26,298 nucleotides of DNA from RGIG7213 sp045657205 (GTDB taxonomy: Bacteria; Bacillota; Clostridia; Oscillospirales; CAG-272). The notes beneath the pieces were generated by a model. The model made no database searches and had not been told where the DNA came from. It was given only the letters and a program-made list of their open reading frames with translations. Within the stretch, counting starts at the first letter, position 1; each line of letters starts with the position of its first letter. Where the stretch lies: contig JAZOSS010000105.1 of the NCBI GenBank assembly GCA_045657205.1, positions 1 through 26,298 on the forward strand. The letters run 5' to 3'. Made by a program: the position numbers and the translations under genes. Shown piece by piece: positions 1 to 8,200 of this stretch.

Positions 1-696
1 GGTGTTTATTTCCTTTTTGGTAAAGATGAAGAAAATAATGATACTGTTTATGTTGGCGAATCAGAAAAAATGCTTATAAGATTGAAACAGCATTTGAAAG
101 ATAATAACTATTGGAATGATTGTGTTGTGGTTATATCAAAAGATAATATATTGAATAAAGCCCATGTTAAATATCTTGAAAACAAATTTTATACTCTTGC
201 AGTAGAAGCTAAACGATCAATAATTATCAATAATACGATACCTACATGCTCTTCGATTTCAGAATTTGATGAATCTATGTTGGCGGAGTTTATTGAAAAT
301 GCAAGATTATTAGTCAATACATTAGGATATAAAGTGTTTGACAAAATTGATACCTCTGTTTTAGAAAAGTTAAACGAAGAAATGATTTTTCATATTTTGG
401 CAGCGCGAGGTGCGGATGCAAAAGGTTTGCTTGTTTCTGATGGTTTTATGGTGATAAAAGGTTCAAAAATTGCTAACGATACAACCCCTAGTATGTCGAG
501 CAATCTTGTGAATTTGAGAAACAAAATATTAGAAAAGAATATTGTAAATCAAGAGTTTGTTTTTGAAAGAGATTATATATTTACGAGTCCTTCTTTGGCT
601 GCTGCGGTTGTTATGGGAAGAAATGCTAATGGCAGAACCGAGTGGAAAACAAAAAAAGGAAAAAGTATAAAAGATATCGAAGAATTAGATATATGA
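1..696 (+). CDS. GIY-YIG nuclease-like protein with C-terminal DUF4357 (5' end outside window)
   Basis: The reading frame is open from base 1, so the gene starts upstream of the window. The first visible residues, GVYFLFG followed about ten residues later by VYVGES, have the spacing of the two beta strands of a GIY-YIG nuclease fold; these lie before the first in-frame ATG at 70, so that ATG is not the true start. The last 50 or so residues (YIFTSPSLAAAVVMGRNANG, then EWKTKKGKS) match DUF4357, which often closes GIY-YIG proteins of unknown role. Such proteins are often found near restriction or mobile functions, but no partner is visible here. The gene is AT-rich compared with the neighbouring catalase. 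It ends in a strong terminator. The nuclease fold is a family inference; substrate and role are unknown. Confidence 0.75.
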   Translation, partial: GVYFLFGKDEENNDTVYVGESEKMLIRLKQHLKDNNYWNDCVVVISKDNILNKAHVKYLENKFYTLAVEAKRSIIINNTIPTCSSISEFDESMLAEFIENARLLVNTLGYKVFDKIDTSVLEKLNEEMIFHILAARGADAKGLLVSDGFMVIKGSKIANDTTPSMSSNLVNLRNKILEKNIVNQEFVFERDYIFTSPSLAAAVVMGRNANGRTEWKTKKGKSIKDIEELDI

Positions 697-740
697 TTGT
701 TTCATTTGTTTGTACGTAACACTTGTAATAACATAATTTA

Positions 741-770
741 AAATCCGACCGTGGTTACGGTCGGATTTTT
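741..770. terminator. Bidirectional intrinsic terminator
   Basis: A perfect 12-bp stem (AAATCCGACCGT / ACGGTCGGATTT) with a 4-base loop, T-run on the plus side and A-run on the other. It sits between the convergent GIY-YIG gene (ends 696) and the catalase gene (ends 779), so it can serve both. Confidence 0.9.
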
Positions 771-778
771 TAATACCA

Positions 779-1444
779 TTAATTATTAAAAGATGGGGGT
801 GTTGTGTTATCGGGTGCAAAAGAATTTGGTCCGGGATCTGACATGGAGAAATACATTTTTGCCGCTTTTGTAGTACCGAAATCTCTATTTGAACCGCTGT
901 TTTGCACCTTGTTGAATGCATCGCGGAACATCTGATTGTGTGCTTCTTCTCGATTGAGCAAAAAGTCTATCGTTTGACGAACCTTTTTGTCTTCGATCTG
1001 TCTGTAAAGATATTCATAGACGACCTTTGCCCTCTGTTCTGAAGCAATATTGCTAAGCAGATCGGCGCACAGATCGCCTGTCACTGTGACGTAATCTCCT
1101 GTCCAGGAGTAACCGGAAGCATTGATAAGCCCCGGGTTAAGACCGAGAATGACGTGCGACTGAATTTCTCCTGCTTGAATTTTTGTTGCATCGACGTCGT
1201 GACCGTTTAAAAGGTTGATCGTTTGTGCAACCATTTCCATGTGTCCAAGTTCTTCGGCGGCAATATCTAAAAACAGATCTTTGATTTCAGGATCTTTAAT
1301 GCGAAAGCTCTGTGACATATATTGCATTGCCGCTTTCAATTCACCGTTCCCACCGCCGAGCTGTTCTTGCATAAGGACGGCATATTGAGGGTTGGGACGT
1401 TCGACTTCGACGGGATGAAAAAGTATTTTTTCGTGTTTGAACAT
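779..1444 (-). CDS. Manganese catalase family protein (CotJC-like)
   Basis: A 221-residue protein of the dimanganese catalase / spore-coat CotJC family, which decomposes hydrogen peroxide. The metal-ligand pattern is complete: Glu35 (GELKAAM), Glu65 and His68 (AAEELGH), Glu136 (ASEQRA) and His169 (NREEAH), close to the numbering of the Lactobacillus enzyme. I chose the ATG at 1444 because AGAGG lies 6 bases upstream; an upstream in-frame ATG at 1501 has no good ribosome binding site. The C-terminus is short and rich in Pro, Asn and Ser. In spore formers cotJC usually follows cotJA and cotJB; neither is next to it here. It may protect an anaerobe from peroxide or be a spore-coat protein; the sequence does not decide between these. 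Confidence 0.9.
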   Translation of the reverse strand: MFKHEKILFHPVEVERPNPQYAVLMQEQLGGGNGELKAAMQYMSQSFRIKDPEIKDLFLDIAAEELGHMEMVAQTINLLNGHDVDATKIQAGEIQSHVILGLNPGLINASGYSWTGDYVTVTGDLCADLLSNIASEQRAKVVYEYLYRQIEDKKVRQTIDFLLNREEAHNQMFRDAFNKVQNSGSNRDFGTTKAAKMYFSMSDPGPNSFAPDNTTPPSFNN

Positions 1445-1890
1445 AAATAACCTCTGAAATGTTTTTTTTATATTTTTGTCAAAGTTGATCATTTTATTCA
1501 TTAAAAACAGGTTAACAGTAAATAATTTGAGTTAATTAAATTTCTCAATAGTCGAAATCAAAACCAAAGGAAACAACTGTTCTATATAAAGTTATACGTG
1601 AATAACAGTTCGATATCATCGGAAAATACGAATTTTAGCATCAGCGAATCTAAACTTACCCCAAGCAGAGTTTGGTGAAAACTTACGGAGATATTTTTAA
1701 CAGACTGATACAACTTTGGTAAAAGAAATCATTTAAAATAGGTTAATGCCCTTTGGGTATGAGCCTATTTTTTGTATGAAAAAATTAAAAAATAAGTTTT
1801 AATATAAATTGCGCTGAAATTTTTACAGCTTTTTCGGATTTTATCGACTGTATTTATGAAGGCATATAGTACTGTTTAAAGGAGGAGAAT
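1445..1890. other. Gene-free interval with an orphan terminator
   Basis: About 445 bases with no supportable gene. It should contain the catalase promoter (minus strand) and the sigma-operon promoter (plus strand), but I found no convincing -35/-10 pair for either. There is a loose palindrome TTGAG-N12-CTCAA near 1528-1549 and a plus-strand terminator at 1735-1773. Confidence 0.5.
1735..1773 (+). terminator. Orphan intrinsic terminator
   Basis: Outer stem AAATAGG / CCTATTT, inner stem ATGCCC / GGGTAT (one G-T pair), loop TTT, followed by a run of T. No intact plus-strand gene lies between this hairpin and the terminator at 741-770, so its transcript is unexplained. Confidence 0.7.
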
Positions 1891-2478
1891 ATGGAGCTTC
1901 AAGGAAAACAGACTGATATTATGAGCGATGAAAAAATAGTTGAACTGTATTGGCAACGTGACGAAAGAGCAATAAAAGAAACGGATGTAAAGTATAAAAA
2001 ATTCTTGCTTTCTGTAGCATACAATATAGTCTATGACGAATGTGACTGCGAAGAGTGTCTTAACGATACATATATCGGTGCTTGGAACGCCATGCCGCCG
2101 TCAAGACCTGCTGTTCTTCAAGCGTTTCTTACTGCGATCATACGAAGACGCGCGATAGACGTTTACAAGACTAAAAAACGGCAAAAGCGTATTTCTTCCG
2201 AACTTACTGTGTCTTTGTCGGAACTTGATGACATTATTTCAAATGATAGTGCATATTCGGAAAACGATGCAATAGAGCTTGGCAGGATAATCAGTGATTT
2301 TGTCCGTTCGCTTTCAAAACGCCGAATGTACATATTTATGAGCAGATATTATATCGCACGTCCGATAAAAGAGATAGCGCAACTGCTTGTCTGCAGTGAA
2401 TCGACAGTCAATAAAGAAATAGCGTTTATTAAAAACGCTTTGAAAGAAAAGCTTGAAAAGGAGGGATACTCGCTGTGA
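1891..2478 (+). CDS. ECF-type RNA polymerase sigma factor
   Basis: A 195-residue sigma-70 family protein with only regions 2 and 4, the ECF plan. Region 2 spans about residues 18-95 (acidic CDCEECLNDTYIGAWNAMP, then AFLTAIIRRRAIDVYK). Region 4 spans about 130-190 with a helix-turn-helix around IKEIAQLLVCSESTVNKEI. The ATG at 1891 follows a strong AAAGGAGGAG site. The stop codon overlaps the GTG start of the next gene (GTGA), so the two are translationally coupled, as expected for a sigma factor and its membrane-bound antagonist. It probably directs RNA polymerase to an envelope- or stress-response regulon. The ECF group and target genes cannot be read from this window. Confidence 0.9.
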   Translation: MELQGKQTDIMSDEKIVELYWQRDERAIKETDVKYKKFLLSVAYNIVYDECDCEECLNDTYIGAWNAMPPSRPAVLQAFLTAIIRRRAIDVYKTKKRQKRISSELTVSLSELDDIISNDSAYSENDAIELGRIISDFVRSLSKRRMYIFMSRYYIARPIKEIAQLLVCSESTVNKEIAFIKNALKEKLEKEGYSL

Positions 2479-3932
2479 AAGAAAATAGTTTTTTAGACGG
2501 CGTAAGCTGCATTGATGAAGATATTATTGAACGCTTCATTTCGATGGATAACGAGCTTAAAAAGAAAGCCACAAGACAAAAAATAACGAGTCAATTTCTT
2601 CGCATAGGAGCACTTTCCGCAAGCTTCGCACTGATTTTCTGCATTGTCGTTGTTCTTTTGAATCATCGAACAGTAAATCCGCCAATCGGTGACGTTTCAA
2701 CTGTTTCCACGGTGACGAGCGGTAATAAGATAACGGGTAAACAAGAACTTTTATACGGTGAGCAAACATCGAAAGAGGGAGAGGCAGATATGATCGCCCC
2801 CGGTTTTGAAATACAGACCGTTATTGAAGCTGAAGTTATCGAAGTCTTACCCGACACGTATTACTATGCATCATCGTATTATTTGCCGTTTCACATAGCA
2901 AAGCTCCGTGTAGTTGATCAGATACGCGGCGACGGACTTCCGACGGAAATATTCTTGTCTTATCCTTATTATGATACTAATATTTTTGACGGCTACGAAC
3001 GGTTCATTATGTCACTTGAGCAGGTTGGTATTGAAAATTATATGCTCATAAACGATACGCAAAGCAGAGTTGATTATTTTTCAAATATGTTTGAAGTGTG
3101 CATATCAAGGGATCTCGGATACGGTTCTGTCATTGCGTTTAACGACGGACGGGTTGATGAAAGCTTTTGGAAAAGTGCCGACTACCTTGTTTCAAAGGTT
3201 TCAATAGGCAAAGATGTTTTTGAAAAAATGCTTGATTCACCAAAAGCAAACAACTATCCTGCCTCAAAAAACAGCACGGTATCAAATGTTAAATCAAATA
3301 TTATTAAGCTTGCGAAGGATGAAGAAAATTACCACGTTTCATCAAAAATATGCGATTTTGTCACATCGGATGATGTGTTCGTTTCGGATGAAGCAAAGCT
3401 TGTAAAGAATTACGTACAGCCGAACGAAACTGACGTGTTTATGCAAAAAATATGGCTCAGAGAAGACAGGGTGATTGCAGATTATACACGAATAATAAAC
3501 GGATTTATAACGGATGAAAATATATGCATCAACGGTTATACAGGTGACGTAGGTAACGTATCGAAAACCGGTGAAGCATATACACACGACGATCTTTCCA
3601 AAATTCCTGATATAGCGGAAGCTTTGGAGAATATGAAGCTTTCAGAACTTACCCCGCCGCATGTTGATGTCACCTCCGAAATGTATTTCAGCCATTCAAA
3701 TGCTGTTGGCATTTACCGTAAGATAAACGGTAAAGTCTACGGTATAATACGCGTTATGTGGTATTACGGTATTAACGATATTGAAAATGCTTATCAAAAG
3801 GATGATATGTACTTTTTGTACGATGAAAACGGTAACGGAAAAATCGTTGAAAGAAAAGAACTTAAAAGTGTTATCGGAGACGACTATTTTATACAAAAAT
3901 TTTCGTATGATTCTTTCGTTTGCTGGGATTAA
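2475..3932 (+). CDS. Single-pass membrane protein, probable anti-sigma factor partner
   Basis: A 485-residue protein that starts at GTG 2475, overlapping the sigma factor stop by four bases. Residues 1-40 are hydrophilic and charged and would be cytoplasmic; one membrane helix covers about residues 42-63 (GALSASFALIFCIVVVLL); the remaining 420 residues would lie outside. That topology, together with the coupling to an ECF sigma gene, suggests an anti-sigma factor whose short N-terminal tail holds the sigma factor. No zinc-binding ZAS motif (HxxxCxxC) is present. The large external part matches no domain I recognise; it has two clusters of aromatic and charged residues and may sense an envelope signal. 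The role is inferred from context, not from homology. Confidence 0.65.
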   Translation: MKENSFLDGVSCIDEDIIERFISMDNELKKKATRQKITSQFLRIGALSASFALIFCIVVVLLNHRTVNPPIGDVSTVSTVTSGNKITGKQELLYGEQTSKEGEADMIAPGFEIQTVIEAEVIEVLPDTYYYASSYYLPFHIAKLRVVDQIRGDGLPTEIFLSYPYYDTNIFDGYERFIMSLEQVGIENYMLINDTQSRVDYFSNMFEVCISRDLGYGSVIAFNDGRVDESFWKSADYLVSKVSIGKDVFEKMLDSPKANNYPASKNSTVSNVKSNIIKLAKDEENYHVSSKICDFVTSDDVFVSDEAKLVKNYVQPNETDVFMQKIWLREDRVIADYTRIINGFITDENICINGYTGDVGNVSKTGEAYTHDDLSKIPDIAEALENMKLSELTPPHVDVTSEMYFSHSNAVGIYRKINGKVYGIIRVMWYYGINDIENAYQKDDMYFLYDENGNGKIVERKELKSVIGDDYFIQKFSYDSFVCWD

Positions 3933-3961
3933 GCATATAGTTCATTTACCATTATAAGAAT

Positions 3962-3993
3962 AAAACAAGGTCCTCGATTGAAGACCTTGTTTT
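3962..3993. terminator. Bidirectional intrinsic terminator
   Basis: Perfect 11-bp stem (AAAACAAGGTC / GACCTTGTTTT) with a 10-base loop, between the convergent anti-sigma gene (ends 3932) and the dockerin gene (ends 4002). A- and T-rich flanks let it work in both directions. Confidence 0.88.
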
Positions 3994-4001
3994 GTTTAGC
4001 G

Positions 4002-6989
4002 TCAGTTTATTGTTATTTTAAGTACGTTACCGCCGTTGTACGGTGTACCGTTAAGTATGATCTGCGGAATTGTGACACTTTCACCCGTGGGTGTTTTTGC
4101 TTGCATTTCGATATAATAGTCAGCGTGCATATGTCCGCCGAAGCATCCCTTGATGATATCTCCGTTTGATGTTATTAAATCAAATATTTGCTTATTTGCA
4201 GTGTTTTTATCAGAGGGAGAACCAAGACCGCCGTAACAGAAATTGATTACTGTTGACGAATCTCTAAGGTTTGTGAAGTTACCCTTGTCGTAATCGGGAC
4301 CCGATGAAAGCTGTACGTGATAGAATATAAGTACAACGTAACCGTTTTCACGAGCCTTCTCGAGATCTGCTTTTAAAAGCGGAACCTGAGAATCCCAGAA
4401 TTTATTTTGTCCGTTATCCATTGTGATAACCATTACTTTGTCTTTTACAACCTTAGATTCGTAATATATATCATTTATCCAATGCTGCTGTATTATTTCA
4501 AGTCGTGATGCAATCGACGTTGTATCTTCGATCTCTCCCTCCACCTGACGGTCATATTCGTGGTTGCCAAGACAAGCAAGAATATCGGGATATTTGCTAA
4601 ACACATGAGTTTCTGCAAGCTCAATGCATCCCCACGACAGATAGTCATATATATCACCCGTTATAACTATCTGGTCAGCGGCTTCGGCATACGCAAGGCA
4701 TCTCTGCGCTTCGTCAACAGAAGCACCGTTTGCAAGCCACTTTCTGTTTTCGTAAGTGCTCATTATTACAGGATTGTTTTCTGCGAAGTCCTGAGCGTTA
4801 CAATAGTTGAAGTGCAAGTCCGTCATTTGGATTATTTCAACGGAAGGACCGCCGAGATTCGTTTCAATATTAAGCTCTCTTACGTATACCCCATCAGTAC
4901 CATCCTGATAGATCCACGTGCTTTCGTCGCTTGGCGAGCCGAATTTCGTAGTTTTTGTCACTTCGACAAAATCAAAATAGTTGTTCTTTTCACTCGCGTA
5001 TCCTCGCCACAAATGAATGTTTGTTCCGGCAGTCGTTGTGCCGCCGTCGACGTTAAGAGCCTGTCCGGGAGCACTTGCGGGACTGAGCATATATTTGCCT
5101 TCTTTTGCGTAAATAAACCATCTTTGGTTAAGTCCGTCGTGTCGTTCATAAGTAGACACGTTTGTTCCGTTTGCCGTTCCATTGCTACTAACGTCAATTG
5201 CTGTGCCGTTATATGTACTTATTATTTCATAGCTGCCGTCAGGCTGGCGAGCAAAACGCCATATAGCGTGAGGATCAGTACAATCTGAACCCAACTGCAA
5301 GTTATTGCTTGTCGAGGAAAGCGTAGCGTATGCAGTATTCGCGAAGCGTATCGAACCTCTGAAATCATCTCCAATGCTTATCGGTTTTACGTAATCGAGA
5401 TAGAAGGATATGGTACGGATACTGAATTGCTGAGAATAGAAATCACCCGTTGATGTATTCAATTGAATATTTGTTCCGGAGGAATGGTTTGCGTTTGTTA
5501 TATCAAGAGAGCAACGCGAGGAGCATTGAGGTGTCAGAACGTATCCCTGCGAGCCTTGTGTTATAAACCATCTTTGGTTAGGCTTGTCCTCGGCGGTATA
5601 CTGATATGTCTGTACGTTTGTGCCTACATCAGGGAGGGCTCTGTAAACGTCTATAGCCTTGCCCGTGTACTGGTTTATGATAGAATAACTTCCGTCATCG
5701 TTAAGAGCAAATCTCCAAAGCTGGGGAGAAATGTTATCTCGTTTTTCAAGTGAAACATTTGTTGAGGGGGATTCAATATTCATTCCCGAAGCAACAGAGG
5801 TAATTTCCGCTATGAAGTCATCTCCAAGATTCACAGGACCTGCTTCGATCTGTTTTTCTGCTTCTGTAAGCAGTTCAATATCAAACATCTGCAAAGAACC
5901 ACCTGTAGCCGCTGCCAACTGTATATTCACACCTACTGCGGCACTGCTTGCAATTGCAAGCTTGCAAGTGCTTTTTGCTGATACAAGCTCATAAACACCG
6001 TCACTGTTTCTTGATATTTTCCATCTTTGAGCCGCTGTGTCGTTGTCCGTATATACCTGAACATTCGCGCCTGCGGCGGTGCTTCCGCCTGCTATATCAA
6101 GACATTTTCCCGTGTCCTTGTGCTTGATCTCATACGTTCCGTCGCTTTGTTTTGTAAATACCCATATTTGCGATGCATCAAGCTCGGTTTTGATAAGCTC
6201 TACGTTTGTACCGTCTGATCCGATGCCTGCGCAGAAAGCTGCATCACTTTTTGTCAGTCTTGCTTCAAATGTTGTCAAAGGCTTAACGGAAATGTCAATA
6301 TCTTTTGTGATGCCTGCACACGTTACCGAAATGGTAGTATCGTTTCGTAAAAGCTGTGCTTCGGCAGAAGGTGTGTCAAATGATAATTCATCAGCAAAAG
6401 AATGAACTGTTCCGTCGCTGTAAGTTACGTTTACAAAAAGTCCTTTCGGTGAGAAAGCCTCACCTTCGGTATAACTTGTTTTTAAAGGCTTTCCGACTAT
6501 TTCTTTTGATGTTACCTCGGAGTAAAATCTGTTGTAAAGAGAGCTTATATCGTCGTTGTTGACTTCGCCGTCGTCGTTAAGATCGGCGGCTCTTCGGAAC
6601 ACGGGATTGTCGCTGTTCATATATTTCTTTATTCTTACAACGTCTTGAGCGTTAATTTGGCCGTCCTCATTTGCGTCACCGTCTATTATAATGGTGGCGG
6701 TATCGGCAATGATACCATCTGAATAGAGGTGAACCTTGTCGCCCGTGTTTACAACACCGTCTGATTCGATTGTGCAGTCGCCATTTATAAGATTGATAAT
6801 GCTTTCGTTTGTAGAGCCGAAAGGGACCCCGCACAGAAACACACCACGGTCTGTTCTGTCTACGTAAAGACTGCATCCGTCAAGTGGGGTTATCTGAACC
6901 GTTTCTGTTGCAACGGAAAAAGGACCTACAGCGGACAAAGCAAAGGCGATAGCACATAATCCCGAAATTGCTTTTTTTGTTAGCTTCAT
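4002..6989 (-). CDS. Secreted calcineurin-like metallophosphatase with dockerin, Ig-like and three ricin-type lectin domains
   Basis: A 995-residue exported protein. Residues 1-27 form a signal peptide (KLTKK, then a hydrophobic core). Residues 102-156 hold two calcium-loop repeats of a type I dockerin (DGDANEDGQINAQDV and DLNDDGEVNNDDIS), an unusual N-terminal position. An Ig-like domain covers about 163-237. Three ricin B-type lectin units follow (about 241-372, 390-526, 540-677), each with QRW or IWRF-type motifs. A metallophosphatase covers 717-995 with its full metal set: D724/H726, GDIYD 778-782, GNHE 808-811, H891 and GHMH 952-955. I chose the ATG at 6989 because AGGAG lies 11 bases upstream and the signal peptide starts there; the ATG at 7016 lacks a site. 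The lectins probably hold it to glycans while the phosphatase removes phosphate; the substrate is unknown. No cohesin is visible in the window. Confidence 0.88.
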   Translation of the reverse strand: MKLTKKAISGLCAIAFALSAVGPFSVATETVQITPLDGCSLYVDRTDRGVFLCGVPFGSTNESIINLINGDCTIESDGVVNTGDKVHLYSDGIIADTATIIIDGDANEDGQINAQDVVRIKKYMNSDNPVFRRAADLNDDGEVNNDDISSLYNRFYSEVTSKEIVGKPLKTSYTEGEAFSPKGLFVNVTYSDGTVHSFADELSFDTPSAEAQLLRNDTTISVTCAGITKDIDISVKPLTTFEARLTKSDAAFCAGIGSDGTNVELIKTELDASQIWVFTKQSDGTYEIKHKDTGKCLDIAGGSTAAGANVQVYTDNDTAAQRWKISRNSDGVYELVSAKSTCKLAIASSAAVGVNIQLAAATGGSLQMFDIELLTEAEKQIEAGPVNLGDDFIAEITSVASGMNIESPSTNVSLEKRDNISPQLWRFALNDDGSYSIINQYTGKAIDVYRALPDVGTNVQTYQYTAEDKPNQRWFITQGSQGYVLTPQCSSRCSLDITNANHSSGTNIQLNTSTGDFYSQQFSIRTISFYLDYVKPISIGDDFRGSIRFANTAYATLSSTSNNLQLGSDCTDPHAIWRFARQPDGSYEIISTYNGTAIDVSSNGTANGTNVSTYERHDGLNQRWFIYAKEGKYMLSPASAPGQALNVDGGTTTAGTNIHLWRGYASEKNNYFDFVEVTKTTKFGSPSDESTWIYQDGTDGVYVRELNIETNLGGPSVEIIQMTDLHFNYCNAQDFAENNPVIMSTYENRKWLANGASVDEAQRCLAYAEAADQIVITGDIYDYLSWGCIELAETHVFSKYPDILACLGNHEYDRQVEGEIEDTTSIASRLEIIQQHWINDIYYESKVVKDKVMVITMDNGQNKFWDSQVPLLKADLEKARENGYVVLIFYHVQLSSGPDYDKGNFTNLRDSSTVINFCYGGLGSPSDKNTANKQIFDLITSNGDIIKGCFGGHMHADYYIEMQAKTPTGESVTIPQIILNGTPYNGGNVLKITIN

Positions 6990-7032
6990 TCTTGTGATTT
7001 CTCCTAATATATTCAATGATTTTATACGCTTT

Positions 7033-7061
7033 ATTGTAACATACTACTAAATATATGTCAA
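7033..7061 (-). promoter_or_regulatory. Sigma-A promoter of the dockerin phosphatase gene
   Basis: On the minus strand TTGACA, a 17-base spacer ending in TGT, then TACAAT (an extended -10). It lies between psd and the dockerin gene, so the latter can be expressed separately from psd. Confidence 0.85.
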
Positions 7062-7076
7062 TACTTAAAAATATTT

Positions 7077-7907
7077 TCATTCGACAAATGATAAAGCTTG
7101 ACCGATCTTAACAGGTGTTTCAATTCCTTTTTCCGTATTTGCAAAATATTCGTCTTTTATTTTTACACTATCCTTTTCAAGAAGAATGATTATCGTGCTT
7201 CCACCGTATAAAAACATTCCTTTTTCATCGGCTTTGCTTACATAACAGCTTTCGTGATGATTTTTTATCTTGCCGACGAGCATAGCGCCGACTTCCATTT
7301 GAAGAACCTTTCCGAATTCTTCCGATTGTATCACGGTGTATTCACGGCAGTTTTCTATGAATACAGGTCTGTCTGCAAGTGCTATCGGACGGACTGTGTG
7401 AAGCTTTCCTTTGATGTATGTGTTTGTACTTTTTATACCGCTTACGGGATAACAGTATCTGTGGTAATTATCAACACACAGTCTGAAAACAAGGCATATA
7501 CCGTCTTTGTACGTGTTCGCAAGTTCAATGTCCTTTAAAAGGGAGGTGACGGTATATCTGCTCTGCTTTACGGGTATTACGGTATCGTCTGATATGTTAT
7601 ATGCGCTCAAAAGACCGTCGCATGGTGAAATAAACACATCGGGGGATGGGTCGAATTTCATATGCTCCGACTTCAACTTTCTGCAAAAACAGTCGTTGAA
7701 GCAGGTGAAATTTTCTGATTCATAAAGCGACAGATCAATATTGTTTTTCTTTATAAATTTTTTGATTAGCGGCTTTGATAATTCGGAATCAAGAAATTTA
7801 CCGCATAATTTTGAAAGCTTTACGGATATTAAAGGCTTTAAAACAAGCCTGCCGAAAGCTGTTTGATATAAGAATCTCAAAAAGAGACTTTTATTTTTAT
7901 TTTTCAT
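7077..7907 (-). CDS. psd: Phosphatidylserine decarboxylase proenzyme
   Basis: A 276-residue protein of the pyruvoyl-dependent phosphatidylserine decarboxylase family, which makes phosphatidylethanolamine at the membrane. The self-cleavage site is GGST at 235-238 (the chain should break before Ser237, which becomes the pyruvoyl group). Asp97 (SPCDG) and His149 (DNYHRYCYP) complete the known Asp-His-Ser set. The N-terminal 60 residues are basic and amphipathic, fitting membrane attachment. The ATG at 7907 has AAAGGT 7 bases upstream. The gene normally paired with it, pssA, is not adjacent; the next gene downstream has its own promoter. Length is typical of the short Gram-positive type. Confidence 0.93.
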   Translation of the reverse strand: MKNKNKSLFLRFLYQTAFGRLVLKPLISVKLSKLCGKFLDSELSKPLIKKFIKKNNIDLSLYESENFTCFNDCFCRKLKSEHMKFDPSPDVFISPCDGLLSAYNISDDTVIPVKQSRYTVTSLLKDIELANTYKDGICLVFRLCVDNYHRYCYPVSGIKSTNTYIKGKLHTVRPIALADRPVFIENCREYTVIQSEEFGKVLQMEVGAMLVGKIKNHHESCYVSKADEKGMFLYGGSTIIILLEKDSVKIKDEYFANTEKGIETPVKIGQALSFVE

Positions 7908-7936
7908 ATTTTACCTTTTCGATTTTAATTGTATTA

Positions 7937-7965
7937 ACAATATCATAATTCAGCAATAAAATCAA
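7937..7965 (-). promoter_or_regulatory. Probable promoter of psd
   Basis: On the minus strand TTGATT, a 17-base spacer ending in TGA, then TATTGT. It lies 30 bases upstream of the psd start and shares the extended -10 form seen at other promoters in the window. Confidence 0.6.
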
Positions 7966-8023
7966 CAAATAATTTAAATTTATTCGATAAAATAAAAAAG
8001 TTTGAAAAAATGCAAAAATGGTA

Positions 8024-8052
8024 TTGACAAATGACAAAAAGTGTGATATACT
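8024..8052 (+). promoter_or_regulatory. Promoter of the tRNA pair
   Basis: TTGACA, 17-base spacer ending in TGA, TATACT, placed 33 bases before the first tRNA. This is the only visible promoter for the two tRNA genes. Confidence 0.88.
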
Positions 8053-8084
8053 AATCCCGTTGCGTAAGAGTGCAGACACTTTGA

Positions 8085-8161
8085 GGGCTTTTAGCTCAGT
8101 TGGTTAGAGCAACCGGCTCATAACCGGTCGGTCCGGGGTTCGAGTCCCTGAAGGCCCACCA
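8085..8161 (+). tRNA. tRNA with CAT anticodon (elongator Met, or Ile2 if lysidine-modified)
   Basis: Full cloverleaf: acceptor stem GGGCTTT (8085-8091) pairs with AAGGCCC (8151-8157) with one G-T pair; the D arm carries AGCTCAGTTGGTTAGAGC; the anticodon stem CCGGC-type arm encloses CAT at 8119-8121; the T arm has TTCGAGT; discriminator A8158 and an encoded CCA at 8159-8161. Elongator Met and the TilS-modified Ile2 tRNA both show CAT. The body resembles both types, and position 5 is T rather than the C often seen in Ile2, so Met is slightly favoured. It is not an initiator, as the acceptor stem begins with a normal G-C pair and the anticodon stem lacks the GGG/CCC run. Confidence 0.9.
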
Positions 8162-8167
8162 TATTTG

Positions 8168-8198
8168 CAGAAATCGGATATATCCGATTTCTGTTTTT
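8168..8198 (+). terminator. Terminator-like hairpin between two tRNA genes
   Basis: A perfect 26-base palindrome (left arm CAGAAATCGGATA, right arm TATCCGATTTCTG) followed by five T. It ends two bases before the tRNA-Trp sequence, leaving no room for a promoter. It could end some transcripts after the first tRNA or act as a processing site. Confidence 0.65.
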
Positions 8199-8200
8199 AA

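Noticed and set aside
1600..1710. Remnant of a protein-coding gene before the orphan terminator
   Set aside because: Short frames such as one ending NLPQAEFGENLRRYF exist, but each is broken by stops within about 40 codons and none matches a family that I know.
1774..1890. ECF-type autoregulated promoter for the sigma operon
   Set aside because: Only weak partial matches (TTATCG-18-TATAGT, or a GAAATTTTTACAG-like -35) were seen; none is convincing.
6990..7016. Upstream ATG (7016) for the dockerin protein
   Set aside because: No ribosome binding site; it would put nine residues before a normal signal peptide and begins inside the AGGAG region of the better start.
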